From Oscillospiraceae bacterium (lineage in GTDB: Bacteria; Bacillota; Clostridia; Oscillospirales; Ruminococcaceae): 64,000 nt of DNA. The notes beneath the pieces were generated by a model. The model made no database searches and was not told the origin of the DNA. It saw only the letters and a program-made list of their open reading frames with translations. The stretch lies in assembly GCA_022793675.1 (NCBI GenBank), contig JAAWDH010000049.1, forward strand, positions 1 to 64,000, written 5' to 3'. Positions 50,009 to 59,178 of this stretch are shown here, one piece after another (within the stretch, counting starts at the first letter, position 1; each line of letters begins with the position of its first letter). The position numbers and the translations under genes are program-made.

Positions 50009-52822
50009 ATGACGATTAAATGCAAGCTTAGCGATATTGCGAAGGATCTGAACCTGACCAGTAAAGAGATTGCCGACTTTTTGGGCGACGCGATTGGAGG
50101 CGAGGCCCGCAAGGCTGGTACGATCCTTACGGAACAGGAGCTGGATGTGATTTTTGAGCATTACACCAGCGAACGGCAGGTAGCCGATTTCGACGCCTAT
50201 TTTGCCACCCGCAGCCAACAGCCGGCGGCAGGCAAAAAGCCCGCCCAAAAGGCAGCGGCAAAACCTGCCGAAAAGCCTGCTGAGAAACCGGCTGCACCAG
50301 CAGCAGAAAAGCCCGCTGAGAAACCGGCTGCACCGGCAGCAGAAAAACCTGCCGAGAAGCCGGCCGCACCAGCAGCCGAAAAGCCCGCCGAGAAACCGGC
50401 TGCACCGGCAGCCGAAAAGCCCGCCGAGAAACCGGCTGTACCGGCAGCCGAAAAACCTGCCGCCCAGATTTCCCAGCCCCAAGGCGCGCGTCCGCAGCCA
50501 AGCAGGCCGCAGGGCGACCGTCCGCAAGGCGACAGAAGGCCAGCCGAGCGCTCCGACCGTCAGCCGGACCGTTTTGACCGGCGTCCTGGCGACCGTCAGG
50601 ACCGCTCCGACCGGGGCGACCGTCCGCCCAGAGGCGACCGCCCGCAGGGCGAGCGCAGCGGACAGATCCAATATGGCCGCCCGTCGGCTGACCGCCGTCC
50701 AGGAAATGGCGGGAACGGGCAGATCCAGTACGGCAGGCCCTCTGCTGACCGGCAGCAGCCCCGTTCCGCCCAGAAGCCGGCGGGCCAGCCGGCTCCCGGC
50801 CAGCCTGCCGCGGCGGCAGCCCCGACAGGCCCAGTGGAAAAGGAACGCACCGTGCGCCGGGTGGACACCAAGGGCAGCGATGTGAACCTGGACAAATGGA
50901 ATGTCCGTTACGAAGAAATCGCCCCCCAGGGCCGCCGCAGCGACAGCCAGCAGCGAAAACAGAAGCTCAAGCAGCGCTCCCAGCAGCAGAAAGGCAAGGG
51001 CCGTTTCCCAAGCAAAAAGGAAACCGAGGCCGAGAAACTGCAAAGGCTCGCGCTGGAGCGGGCGCGCAAGCAGCAGCTGAAGGTGCTGATCCCCGACCAG
51101 ATTACCGTCGTGGAATTGGCTACAAGGCTGAAGGCAACCATTGCGGACGTCATGAAAAGGCTGATGATGCTTGGCGTTATGGTCGCCCAGCACGAATTTA
51201 TTGATTTTGACACCGCTTCGTTGGTGGCCGAGGAAATGGGCGCGAAGGTGGAGAAAGAGGTCATCGTCACCATTGAGGAGCAGCTGATCCAGGATGAAGA
51301 GGACACAGCCGATACCCTGATGGAGCGCAGCCCGGTGGTTGTGGTCATGGGGCACGTCGACCATGGCAAAACCTCCATCCTCGACCGTATCCGCAACGCC
51401 CATGTCACCGCGACCGAGGCGGGCGGCATTACCCAGCATATCGGCGCTTACCAGGTAGAGATCAACGGCAAAACTATTACCTTTTTGGACACCCCCGGCC
51501 ATGAAGCGTTCACGGCTATGCGCGCCCGCGGCGCTGCGGTCACCGATATCGCTATCCTGGTTGTGGCGGCGGACGACGGCATTATGCCCCAGACCATCGA
51601 GGCCATCAACCATGCCAAGGCTGCCGGCGTGTCGATTATTGTGGCTATCAATAAAATGGATAAACCCACCGCCAACCCCGATAAGGTCATGCAGGAGCTG
51701 ACCGAGTATGAGCTGGTTCCGGAAATGTGGGGCGGCGATGTAATCTGCGCCAAGGTGTCGGCGGCGACCGGCGAGGGGATTGACGAGCTGCTGGAAAGCA
51801 TCCTGCTGGTGGCTGAAGTGCAGGAACTGAAAGCCAACCCCAACCGCCTTGCCAAGGGTACTGTCGTTGAAGCGCGGCTGGATAAGGGCCGCGGCCCGGT
51901 GGCAACGCTGCTGGTACAGAACGGCACGCTGCGCAGCGGCGATGTGATTATCGCCGGGACGGCCGTCGGCCGGGTACGGCAGATGGTCAGCGATAAGGGC
52001 GCTGTCATCACGGAAGCCGGCCCCTCTGTCCCTGTTGAAATTACCGGTATGGCTGAAGTCCCCGCTGCCGGCGATACTTTCAATGCGGTTGAGAACGAGC
52101 GCCTGGCTAGGGAGCTTGTCGAGCAGCGCCGTCACGAGCAGAAGGAGGAACAGTTCAACTCTGCCCGCAAGGTCACGCTGGATAACCTGTTCAGCCAGAT
52201 TTCCGATGGCCAGATGAAAGAGCTGTCGATCATTGTCAAGGCTGACGTGCAGGGTTCTGCCGAAGCGGTCAAACAGTCGCTGGAAAAGCTGTCCAGCGAT
52301 GAAGTGCGGGTACGGGTTATCCATACCGGCGTCGGCGCTGTAAGCAAATCCGACGTGATGCTTGCCAATGCTTCCAATGCGATTATTATCGGCTTCAACG
52401 TCCGGCCCGACCCAGTCGCCAAAGCTGATGCTGAGGCGGAAGACGTTGAGATGCGGATGTATCGGATCATTTATGACGCGATTGACGATGTCAAAGCGGC
52501 TATGAAAGGTATGCTTGATCCCAAGACCCGCGAAGTGGAGCTGGGGCGGCTGGAAGTCCGCCAGGTCTACAAAATCAGCAGTGTCGGTACGGTCGCCGGC
52601 TGCTATGTGCTGGACGGCAAAATCACCCGCGAGGCCCAGATCCGCGTTGTCCGCGACGGTATCGTCATCGCCGACGACAAAATCGATTCCCTGCGGCGCT
52701 TTAAAAACGATGTCAAGGATGTTGCGCAGGGTTACGAGTGCGGCGTCGGTCTCCAACGTTTTGCCGATATTAAGGAAGGCGATATTTTTGAAGCTTTCAT
52801 CATCGAAGAATATAGGGACTAA
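50009..52822 (+). CDS. infB: Translation initiation factor IF-2
   Basis: 937 residues. An N-terminal IF2 subdomain, then a low-complexity region (about 70-310) of [16 protein letters not shown] repeats and an Arg/Asp/Gly/Gln-rich stretch. The GTPase domain has GHVDHGKT at 448-455, DTPGHEAF, and NKMD; the C-terminal domains bind fMet-tRNA. The repeat region is long for the family, and its repeated codons make it prone to length variation. It is followed by 150 bases with several hairpins before rbfA. Confidence 0.97.
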   Translation: MTIKCKLSDIAKDLNLTSKEIADFLGDAIGGEARKAGTILTEQELDVIFEHYTSERQVADFDAYFATRSQQPAAGKKPAQKAAAKPAEKPAEKPAAPAAEKPAEKPAAPAAEKPAEKPAAPAAEKPAEKPAAPAAEKPAEKPAVPAAEKPAAQISQPQGARPQPSRPQGDRPQGDRRPAERSDRQPDRFDRRPGDRQDRSDRGDRPPRGDRPQGERSGQIQYGRPSADRRPGNGGNGQIQYGRPSADRQQPRSAQKPAGQPAPGQPAAAAAPTGPVEKERTVRRVDTKGSDVNLDKWNVRYEEIAPQGRRSDSQQRKQKLKQRSQQQKGKGRFPSKKETEAEKLQRLALERARKQQLKVLIPDQITVVELATRLKATIADVMKRLMMLGVMVAQHEFIDFDTASLVAEEMGAKVEKEVIVTIEEQLIQDEEDTADTLMERSPVVVVMGHVDHGKTSILDRIRNAHVTATEAGGITQHIGAYQVEINGKTITFLDTPGHEAFTAMRARGAAVTDIAILVVAADDGIMPQTIEAINHAKAAGVSIIVAINKMDKPTANPDKVMQELTEYELVPEMWGGDVICAKVSAATGEGIDELLESILLVAEVQELKANPNRLAKGTVVEARLDKGRGPVATLLVQNGTLRSGDVIIAGTAVGRVRQMVSDKGAVITEAGPSVPVEITGMAEVPAAGDTFNAVENERLARELVEQRRHEQKEEQFNSARKVTLDNLFSQISDGQMKELSIIVKADVQGSAEAVKQSLEKLSSDEVRVRVIHTGVGAVSKSDVMLANASNAIIIGFNVRPDPVAKADAEAEDVEMRMYRIIYDAIDDVKAAMKGMLDPKTREVELGRLEVRQVYKISSVGTVAGCYVLDGKITREAQIRVVRDGIVIADDKIDSLRRFKNDVKDVAQGYECGVGLQRFADIKEGDIFEAFIIEEYRD
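50265..50465 (+). repeat. In-frame 36-base tandem repeat in infB
   Basis: About five imperfect units encoding [12 protein letters not shown]. They lie in the disordered N-terminal linker of IF-2. Confidence 0.8.
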
Positions 52823-52856
52823 ACGGCTGCCGCCGGCTTTTGCGGCTTGTACCGGA

Positions 52857-52951
52857 TTGAAGGGCGGTAAATCTGCCCTTCAACCCAGCACAGTGGGGTC
52901 CCGCCTTGCGGGACGCGCAGGTATCTTAGCGTAAAAAGCGGGCTTAGCCCG
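52857..52951. repeat. Hairpin cluster between infB and rbfA
   Basis: Three palindromes in series: TTGAAGGGC/GCCCTTCAA (52857-52865, 52875-52883), GTCCCGC-ctt-GCGGGAC (52898-52914) and CGGGC-tta-GCCCG (52939-52951). They look like those in the 20850-20956 cloverleaf. They lie inside an operon, so read-through is expected. Confidence 0.65.
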
Positions 52952-52970
52952 TCAAAAGAAAGGATTTGTA

Positions 52971-53351
52971 ATGGCAAATTATAAAATAGGACGCTTATCA
53001 GAAGATATTAAACGGGAGCTTTCCGCGCTGATGCGGGAACTGAAGGACCCTCGTGTCGCTGGGATGATCAGCATCCTGCGCTGTGAGGTTTCGGGCGACG
53101 GCTCCCACTGTAAAGTTCACGTCAGCGCGCTTGACGGCGACGGCGCCCTCAACGAAGCGGTCAAGGGGTTGAAATCCGCTTCTGGTTTTCTCAGGCGGGA
53201 GCTGGGCAATCGCCTTCATCTGCGCAAATGCCCGGAGCTTCATTTTATCGCCGACGGTTCGATTGCCTACAGCGCCAAAATCAACGAGATGCTTTCAGGC
53301 CTTGTGCCGGAAGGCGTTGAGGATGCGGCCGACGAGCCCGAGGAGGCTTAA
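52971..53351 (+). CDS. rbfA: 30S ribosome-binding factor RbfA
   Basis: 126 residues with the single KH-like domain: RLSEDIKRELSALMRELKDPRV and PELHFIADGSIAYSAKINEML. RbfA acts in late 16S rRNA maturation and cold adaptation. The ribosome site AAAGGA lies upstream, and nrnA follows five bases after the stop. Confidence 0.95.
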   Translation: MANYKIGRLSEDIKRELSALMRELKDPRVAGMISILRCEVSGDGSHCKVHVSALDGDGALNEAVKGLKSASGFLRRELGNRLHLRKCPELHFIADGSIAYSAKINEMLSGLVPEGVEDAADEPEEA

Positions 53352-53356
53352 AGCCT

Positions 53357-54331
53357 ATGGAGAAAATTAAAATTGAAGAAGCGGCAGCGCGCCTGCTCAA
53401 GATGGATCAGGCGCTGATTCTCTGCCACCGCAATCCTGACGGTGACACGATGGGCTGCGGCTACGGGCTTTGCCGGGCGCTGCGGCTGATGGGCAAGCAG
53501 GCGAGGGTGGCCTGCCACGATCCTATCCCCGGCAGCCTCGCCTATATGGCGGACGGTCTTGAGGAGCAGGCGTTTCAGGAAAAATGTATCATTTCAGTAG
53601 ATGTGGCCGACGCCGGTTTGTTGGGCGACAGCCTTGCCCATTACGCCGGGCTTGTTGACCTGGCGATTGACCACCACGAAAGCCATCGTCCCTTCGCTAA
53701 AGCGCTTTGCCTGGACGGCGGTGCGGCGGCGGCCTGTGAAATTGTCTATGAAATTTTGCTCAGCATGGGCGCGCCGATCACCAAAGAGGTCGCCGACTGC
53801 CTTTATACCGGCATCGCCACCGATACTGGCTGCTTTAAATATACCAATGTCACCCCCCACACCCATCGTGCAGCGGCGGCGCTGATTGAGGCAGGCTGCG
53901 ATTTTGGCCGCATCAACAAGGTGCAGTTCGACACCAAATCGCTGGCGCTGCTGCAGCTGGAACAGAAGGTGCTTGCAGGGCTGGAAATGTATGAATACAA
54001 CCGCATTGCTGTGATTACGGTGACGCGGGAAATGCTGCTGCAAAGCGGTTTGCGGGAGAGCGAGCTTTATGATCTGGCCGGCGTTCCGCGGCAGATTGAG
54101 GGGGTAGACGCCGGCGTCACCATTAAAGAACGCGGCGATAACGATTACAAGATTTCCCTGCGCACCAGCGAAGCACTGGACGCATCGGCGGTTTGCGCCC
54201 GTTTCGGCGGCGGCGGTCACAAACGCGCTGGCGGCTGCAGTTTTTCTGGGCCGCTTACCGCCCTTAAACCGGCTTTGCTGCAGGCGCTGCGGGAGGCGCT
54301 CCCGCAGCGGGAAGGGTCGGGTGAAAATTGA
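53357..54331 (+). CDS. DHH-family phosphoesterase, NrnA-like
   Basis: 324 residues. Motif I is CHRNPDGDT, and the DHH motif is AIDHHESH (Asp105-His106-His107). The C-terminal DHHA1 domain ends RFGGGGHKRAGGCSF. NrnA degrades nano-RNAs and pAp with Mn2+. Its place between rbfA and truB is the usual one in Firmicutes. The stop overlaps the truB ATG by one base. Confidence 0.92.
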   Translation: MEKIKIEEAAARLLKMDQALILCHRNPDGDTMGCGYGLCRALRLMGKQARVACHDPIPGSLAYMADGLEEQAFQEKCIISVDVADAGLLGDSLAHYAGLVDLAIDHHESHRPFAKALCLDGGAAAACEIVYEILLSMGAPITKEVADCLYTGIATDTGCFKYTNVTPHTHRAAAALIEAGCDFGRINKVQFDTKSLALLQLEQKVLAGLEMYEYNRIAVITVTREMLLQSGLRESELYDLAGVPRQIEGVDAGVTIKERGDNDYKISLRTSEALDASAVCARFGGGGHKRAGGCSFSGPLTALKPALLQALREALPQREGSGEN

Positions 54332-55245
54332 TGGAGGCGCTGAACGGCATCCTCTGTGTAGATAAACCGCAGCATTTTACCTCTTTTGACGTTATCGGCA
54401 AGCTTAGGGGCGTCGCCAAAACGCGGAAAATCGGCCATACTGGGACGCTGGACCCGATGGCTACCGGGGTGCTGCCGCTGCTTTTCGGCGAAGCCACAAA
54501 GGCCGCCGATTTGCTGCCGCGCTCGGATAAATGCTATCATGCGTCTTTTAAGCTTGGCATAACGACCGATACCCAGGATGCCTGGGGACAGGAGCTGTCA
54601 CGTTCAGAGGAGAAGGTGCCGGCGGCGGCCATCAACGCCATCCTGCCCCGGTTCCGCGGCGAAATTTCCCAGCTGCCGCCAATGTATTCTGCGGTGTCTG
54701 TGGGCGGGAAGCGGCTTTATGAACTTGCTAGGAAGGGCATTGAGGTTGAGCGCCAGCCGCGGACGGTGGAGATAAAAAAGCTGGCGCTGCTCAGCTACGA
54801 TCCCAGCAGCGGCGCAGGGGAAGCCGAGGTCCGCTGCTCCAGCGGCACCTATATCCGCACCCTTTTCCACGATATCGGCGAGGCGTTGGGTGTCGGCGGG
54901 ATTATGACCGGCTTGCGGCGTATTGAAGCCGCAGGCTTTTCCCTTGCCGACTGCCTGACCCTGGAAGAAGTTGAAAAGGCTGCAAAGGACGGGACGCTGC
55001 CAGGGCTTTTGATACCTGTTGAGGCTGTGTTTGAACCTTACCCGCCCTGCAAGCTCAGCGAGGTTCAGGCCAGGCTTTTTCTAAACGGCGTGCGGCTGGA
55101 CTTAGGGCGGCTTGCCAACCCGCCTGCGGGGCGCTGCCGGGTTTACGGCCAAGGCGGCGCTTTCCTGGGGCTGGCTGAAGCGGACTGGGACGCCAAGGAG
55201 CTGAGGCTGAAAAAATTTTTCCACGGAGGGGGCAAAGCTTCTTGA
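54331..55245 (+). CDS. truB: tRNA pseudouridine(55) synthase TruB
   Basis: 304 residues. The catalytic Asp41 lies in KIGHTGTLDPMATGVLP, and PPMYSAVSVGGKRLYELAR and SSGTYIRTLFHDIG are typical. It makes pseudouridine 55 in the T-loop of tRNAs. The ATG at 54331 is preferred over the TTG at 54328; it overlaps the nrnA stop (TGATG). Confidence 0.96.
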   Translation: MEALNGILCVDKPQHFTSFDVIGKLRGVAKTRKIGHTGTLDPMATGVLPLLFGEATKAADLLPRSDKCYHASFKLGITTDTQDAWGQELSRSEEKVPAAAINAILPRFRGEISQLPPMYSAVSVGGKRLYELARKGIEVERQPRTVEIKKLALLSYDPSSGAGEAEVRCSSGTYIRTLFHDIGEALGVGGIMTGLRRIEAAGFSLADCLTLEEVEKAAKDGTLPGLLIPVEAVFEPYPPCKLSEVQARLFLNGVRLDLGRLANPPAGRCRVYGQGGAFLGLAEADWDAKELRLKKFFHGGGKAS

Positions 55246-56153
55246 TGTTTATAACAGCGGAAAGCCCGTCCCCGCGGCCTACCGCGGTAGCGATGGGGCT
55301 GTTTGACGGGCTGCACCTGGGCCACCAGGCGGTCATCAGGGCGGCTGCGGCCTGTGCGCCGACGCTGACGCCCGCTGTCTTTACTTTTCAATTCGACGCG
55401 CCCGATATGGCGACGAAGCCGGATTTTGCCCGTATCCTCTCCCCAGCCTATAAGCTGAAGCTGCTGGCGGAGATGGGGGTGGAGGGGATCTGCAGCCCTA
55501 ATTTTTCGGAGATTTGCGGGCTTTCACCAGCAGCTTTTTTTGAAGAGCTGCTGGTGAAAACGATGAAGGCAGAGGCGGTTTTTTGCGGCTACGACTTCCA
55601 TTTCGGCAAAAATGCCGAAGGCGATGGGGTAATGCTGGCCAATATGTGCAAAACCCACGGGATTGCTTTCTGCCAGCTTCCGGCGGCATCCGACAGCGTT
55701 GGCCCGATTTCTTCTACCCGTATCCGCGCCGCTTTGCAGTCAGGGGAGATGGAAGAGGCGGCGGCGTTGATGGGCAGGCCCTACGCCCTTTGTGCGGAGG
55801 TTGTCCATGGGCGGCATATGGGCCGCGAGGTGTTTGGTTTCCCTACGATTAACCAGCTTTATGAAGAAGGCAGCCTGCTGCCCCGCTTCGGCGTTTATGA
55901 AAGCCGGACAGTCATTGGCGGCAAGGCTTTCCGCGGCGTCACAAACGTCGGTATCAAGCCCACCGTCGGCGGCAGCGCGCCCGCTGCTGAAACCCACATT
56001 TTGGGTTTTGACGGTGATCTGTACGGCCGGCAGCCTTTGGTAGAGTTTTTGCGGTTTATGCGCGGCGAGAAAAAATTTTCTTCTTTTGAGGCGCTGAAAG
56101 CTCAGATTTGCCGGGACGCCGCAGAAGTTTCGGGGAAACCTGATGGGAATTGA
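55245..56153 (+). CDS. ribF: Bifunctional riboflavin kinase/FAD synthetase RibF
   Basis: 302 residues. The N-terminal FAD synthetase domain carries GLFDGLHLGHQ and GPISSTRIRAAL. The C-terminal riboflavin kinase domain carries GRHMGREVFGFPT, GVTNVGIKPTVGG and LYGRQPLVEFLRFMR. It makes FMN and FAD. The start overlaps the truB stop (TGATG); a TTG at 55242 is an alternative. It is the last gene of the operon. Confidence 0.95.
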   Translation: MFITAESPSPRPTAVAMGLFDGLHLGHQAVIRAAAACAPTLTPAVFTFQFDAPDMATKPDFARILSPAYKLKLLAEMGVEGICSPNFSEICGLSPAAFFEELLVKTMKAEAVFCGYDFHFGKNAEGDGVMLANMCKTHGIAFCQLPAASDSVGPISSTRIRAALQSGEMEEAAALMGRPYALCAEVVHGRHMGREVFGFPTINQLYEEGSLLPRFGVYESRTVIGGKAFRGVTNVGIKPTVGGSAPAAETHILGFDGDLYGRQPLVEFLRFMRGEKKFSSFEALKAQICRDAAEVSGKPDGN

Positions 56154-56164
56154 GAAAAACCCTG

Positions 56165-56193
56165 TTGCCAAAAAGACAGGTATCTGGTATAAT
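56165..56193 (+). promoter_or_regulatory. Promoter with flanking direct repeats
   Basis: TTGCCA (56165-56170), 17 bases, TATAAT (56188-56193). The octamer AGACAGGT occurs at 56174-56181 and again at 56197-56204, on both sides of the -10 and 23 bases apart. Confidence 0.75.
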
Positions 56194-56212
56194 GATAGAC
56201 AGGTGATGCAAA

Positions 56213-56590
56213 ATGTATGGAAGAGAAACAAGGGAAAAAATTATTGAACAGCGGAAACAGGGCTGGACTATCCGTAAGATTGCCTTGGAAAATGACGTTT
56301 CCGAGCGGATGATCTACCGGCTGATAGAGCTTTACCAGAAGACTGGCAGCGTTGCCCCGCGGACTTCTAAAGCCTGCGGGCGGCCTGGGAAATTGACACA
56401 GGAGATGCTGGACCAAATTTGCGAGGCCATCGACAAAGAGCCGGGGATTACTATCCAGCGGCTGCAGGCTCAGCTTGATCTGCCAATCTGCGTTTCTAAT
56501 TTAAATGAAATTGTCCGGGAGAAGCTGGGCTATGTCTATAAAGGCGGCGAACGCCATCGCAAAAGCGATCAGGAGGCCGCCGAGCATTGA
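56213..56590 (+). CDS. Stand-alone IS630-type transposase HTH domain
   Basis: 125 residues. The protein resembles the N-terminal DNA-binding half of IS630-family transposases: a helix-turn-helix in WTIRKIALENDVSERMIYRLI, a basic linker APRTSKACGRPGKL, and a second winged segment ending near YVYKGGERHRKSDQEA. No DDE catalytic half follows, and the frame ends cleanly before a terminator. It has its own consensus promoter and ribosome site (AGGTGATG), so it may be a domesticated regulator or an IS remnant. Confidence 0.75.
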   Translation: MYGRETREKIIEQRKQGWTIRKIALENDVSERMIYRLIELYQKTGSVAPRTSKACGRPGKLTQEMLDQICEAIDKEPGITIQRLQAQLDLPICVSNLNEIVREKLGYVYKGGERHRKSDQEAAEH

Positions 56591-56598
56591 TGTTTCCA

Positions 56599-56632
56599 GC
56601 GCACACCTTTTCTAAGGAGGTGTGCGCTTTTG
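56599..56632 (+). terminator. Terminator of the HTH gene
   Basis: GCGCACACCT (56599-56608) pairs perfectly with 56618-56627, followed by TTTTG. The T-tract is short. Confidence 0.8.
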
Positions 56633-56659
56633 TCTGTCGGCAGGTGAAAGGGGGATCCT

Positions 56660-56893
56660 GTGGAACTGTCAAAAAATCCCGAGAAGAAAGCGTTTGCCTG
56701 CCAGATGCTGGCCGAAAGGGCAGCGGCTTTAGGGAGGCTGCCCACCCGCGCTGATTTTTCGGAAACCGACATCGTTTTCATCAAAGCCCATCTTGGCCCA
56801 TGGCCCCGCGCCCTGGAAACAGCTGGCTTAAAACCGAAAAGCACGAAGGGGAAGAGGGGGGCAAAGCGGACGAAGCGCCAGAAAAAGCTTTAG
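56660..56893 (+). CDS. Small basic protein with homing-endonuclease-associated repeat
   Basis: 77 residues. The middle (about 24-57: LGRLPTRADFSETD, then HLGPWPRALETAGL) fits the single-unit HNH_repeat/homing endonuclease associated repeat, an element thought to bind DNA. A Lys/Arg-rich tail (KGKRGAKRTKRQKK) follows. GTG start at 56660 behind AAAGGGGG. No nuclease domain is present. Function unknown; DNA binding is inference. Confidence 0.6.
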   Translation: MELSKNPEKKAFACQMLAERAAALGRLPTRADFSETDIVFIKAHLGPWPRALETAGLKPKSTKGKRGAKRTKRQKKL

Positions 56894-56936
56894 TTTGGGT
56901 AAAAATACGAATCGTTTTTAAAGAAAGTCAGACTTC

Positions 56937-56986
56937 GCTGCGTTAAACTAGTATCATAAGTTGAATAGTGAACGCAGCATTTTTTA
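56937..56986 (+). terminator. Terminator-like hairpin just before the importer operon
   Basis: GCTGCGTT (56937-56944) pairs with AACGCAGC (56971-56978), followed by ATTTTTT. The ribosome site of the next gene starts within about ten bases, so this may be an attenuator rather than a simple end of the previous gene. Confidence 0.6.
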
Positions 56987-57008
56987 AAAGATAAGGAAGG
57001 GATTGCCG

Positions 57009-58160
57009 ATGAAAAAAATCAGGAGGCTGCCGGCATTTTGCCTGGCGCTTTGCTTTACCTTTTTTGCGGGCTGCAGCCCGGCGCAGCCGCCGTCCAGTCC
57101 GTCTGCTGAACCGTCTTCTAAAGCTTCTGCCGCCGAGGCAGAGCTAATTTTTGACCATCGGATGCCGCTTGATTACGCCGAATGCTTTACTGTGGACTAT
57201 TACCAAGGCGGATATAAAAAGATTGTGCTTGCCGACGGCATGAAACTGTTGGTGGTTCCGGAAGGGGCGGCTGTGCCGGAATGCGAAGAAGGGGTGGTTG
57301 CGGTGCAGCAGCCGGTGGGTAACCTTCTGCTGACTTCAACGCCGACAGCGTCGCTGATCAACGCGCTGGGGGCGCTGGACGCCGTTTCTATGACGACGGT
57401 GGAAGCTGGCTCTTGGTATATTGATAAGATTAAAAACGCGGTAGAGGGCGGCAAAATCGTTTATGTCGGCGACCACCGCGCCCCTGATTATGAACAGATC
57501 ACAGCTGCCGGCGTGAAGTTTGCGATTTGCTCAGGGATGCTCAAGGAAGATGTGCAGCAGCAGCTGGAATCGTTGGGGGTGACGGTAATGTTCGACGGCG
57601 CTGGCGGCGAACGCCACCCGCTGGGGCGCAGCGAGTGGCTGAAGCTTTATGGGGCGCTGTTCAATAAGGAAAAGGAAGCCGAGGCGCTGATGGCGGAGCA
57701 GAAGGCCATAGTTGACGGGCTGGCCGATCTGGAAAATACAAGAAAGACTGTTTCGATTTTCTATATCACCACCAAAGGCAATATCTACACCCGCTGCAGC
57801 AGCGATTATACGGCAAAAATGGTGGAGCTGGCTGGAGGGAAGTACCTGCCTGAAGACCTTGCAGGGGATTCCGGCGCAGTCCCTGTCGAGCCGGAGGCAT
57901 TTTATGAGATGGCTAAGGATGCCGACTGCCTGGTCTATATTTGGTCGATGGGCGGCAAGCCCCAAAACCTTGCAGAGGTACTGGCCCAGAATGGGATCCT
58001 TGCCGAATTGAAGGCGGTTAAAGAAGGGAACGTCTGGTGTACGGCCCCAGAATATTTCCAGGTCACCGATGCGCTTGGCGCAATGACCGCAGATATTCGG
58101 CGGATGCTGGAAGCCGGGCCGGAGGAGGAGACTTTGACCTGGCTTTACCGGATGAGGTGA
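57009..58160 (+). CDS. Iron/cobalamin-type ABC importer binding lipoprotein
   Basis: 383 residues. The signal peptide ends at lipobox FAGC (Cys22), then a short Ser/Pro linker and a helical-backbone substrate-binding fold of the BtuF/FepB class. Typical features are TSTPTASLINALGALDAVSMTT and a long interdomain helix. It supplies ligand to the permease and ATPase directly downstream. The ATG at 57009 follows AAGGAAGGG; a TTG at 57003 is less likely. Ligand (siderophore, haem, cobalamin or metal chelate) not determinable. Confidence 0.87.
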   Translation: MKKIRRLPAFCLALCFTFFAGCSPAQPPSSPSAEPSSKASAAEAELIFDHRMPLDYAECFTVDYYQGGYKKIVLADGMKLLVVPEGAAVPECEEGVVAVQQPVGNLLLTSTPTASLINALGALDAVSMTTVEAGSWYIDKIKNAVEGGKIVYVGDHRAPDYEQITAAGVKFAICSGMLKEDVQQQLESLGVTVMFDGAGGERHPLGRSEWLKLYGALFNKEKEAEALMAEQKAIVDGLADLENTRKTVSIFYITTKGNIYTRCSSDYTAKMVELAGGKYLPEDLAGDSGAVPVEPEAFYEMAKDADCLVYIWSMGGKPQNLAEVLAQNGILAELKAVKEGNVWCTAPEYFQVTDALGAMTADIRRMLEAGPEEETLTWLYRMR

Positions 58161-58164
58161 GGGC

Positions 58165-59178
58165 GTGAAAAAAGTGCGCTATGCCGCGGTGTTCGCCGGG
58201 CTTATCCTATTATTTTTGGCGGCGATGGTGCTGAACATCAATACGGGCAGCGTTGATATTTCATTGCCGGAAATTCTCCGTATCCTGTTCTGGCGGGAGG
58301 GCGATGAAACAGCGGTCAGCATTATCTGGAAAATCCGTCTGCCCAGGCTGTTGACGGCGGCCCTGCTGGGCGGGGCGCTGGCGCTTTCCGGTTTTCTTTT
58401 ACAGACGTTTTTCCGCAACCCGATTGCCGGGCCGTTTGTATTGGGGATTTCATCGGGGGCCAAGATGTTCCTTGCCCTCGTGACCATTGCCCTCAGCCCG
58501 CTGCTGCCGCGGATGCCGATGCCGGTGACGGTGCTGGCGGCGTTTTTGGGGTCGATGGTGTCAATGGCGTTCGTCCTGCTGGTCTCCGGCAAAATAAAAA
58601 ATATGTCGACGCTTTTGGTAGTCGGCATGATGATTAGCTATATCTGTTCGGCGGTGACGGATTTCCTAATCAATTTCGCGAAGGAAGCTGATATCGTTAA
58701 CCTGACCTATTGGTCGATGGGCAGCTTTTCCGCCGCCAGCTGGAGCGATCTGAGGGCGGCGTCGATGGTTGTCCTGCCGGCGTCAGTGCTGACCTTCCTG
58801 CTCTCCAAACCGATTTCAGCCTATGCGCTGGGGGAAGGGTATGCCCGCAGTGTTGGGGTCAACGTCAAGGCTTTCCGGGTGTTGTTAATCCTCTTTTCCA
58901 GCTTGTTATCAGCCTGCGTGACGGCTTTTGCTGGGCCGATTTCTTTTGTCGGCATTGCGGTGCCGCATATTACCCGGCTGCTGCTGAAGACCGATAAGCC
59001 GGCGCTGATGATTCCGGCGTCTTTCCTGTGCAGCGGGGTGTTCTGTATGTTCTGCGACCTGGCGGCGCGGACGATGTTCGCGCCGACCGAGCTTTCAGTG
59101 AGCACGGTGACAAGCGCCGTCGGCGCGCCGATTGTGATTTGGCTGATGCTGAAAAGGAGGAAGGGCCATGAAGGCTGA
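58165..59178 (+). CDS. FecCD/BtuC-type ABC importer permease
   Basis: 337 residues with about ten membrane helices. Family motifs are IRLPRLLTAALLGGALALSG and GPISFVGIAVPHITRLLL. It forms the transmembrane dimer of a type II importer. The GTG start is four bases after the binding-protein stop, and the 3' end overlaps the ATPase gene by 11 bases, so the three genes are one operon. Confidence 0.93.
   Translation: MKKVRYAAVFAGLILLFLAAMVLNINTGSVDISLPEILRILFWREGDETAVSIIWKIRLPRLLTAALLGGALALSGFLLQTFFRNPIAGPFVLGISSGAKMFLALVTIALSPLLPRMPMPVTVLAAFLGSMVSMAFVLLVSGKIKNMSTLLVVGMMISYICSAVTDFLINFAKEADIVNLTYWSMGSFSAASWSDLRAASMVVLPASVLTFLLSKPISAYALGEGYARSVGVNVKAFRVLLILFSSLLSACVTAFAGPISFVGIAVPHITRLLLKTDKPALMIPASFLCSGVFCMFCDLAARTMFAPTELSVSTVTSAVGAPIVIWLMLKRRKGHEG

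Noticed and set aside
50265..50465. CRISPR-like repeats
   Set aside because: The units are contiguous 36-base in-frame repeats without spacers inside the infB coding region.
49940..52756. 938-codon open frame on the minus strand opposite infB
   Set aside because: It mirrors infB over almost its full length, gives Arg/Leu/Phe-rich repeats opposite the EKPA units, and has no family features.
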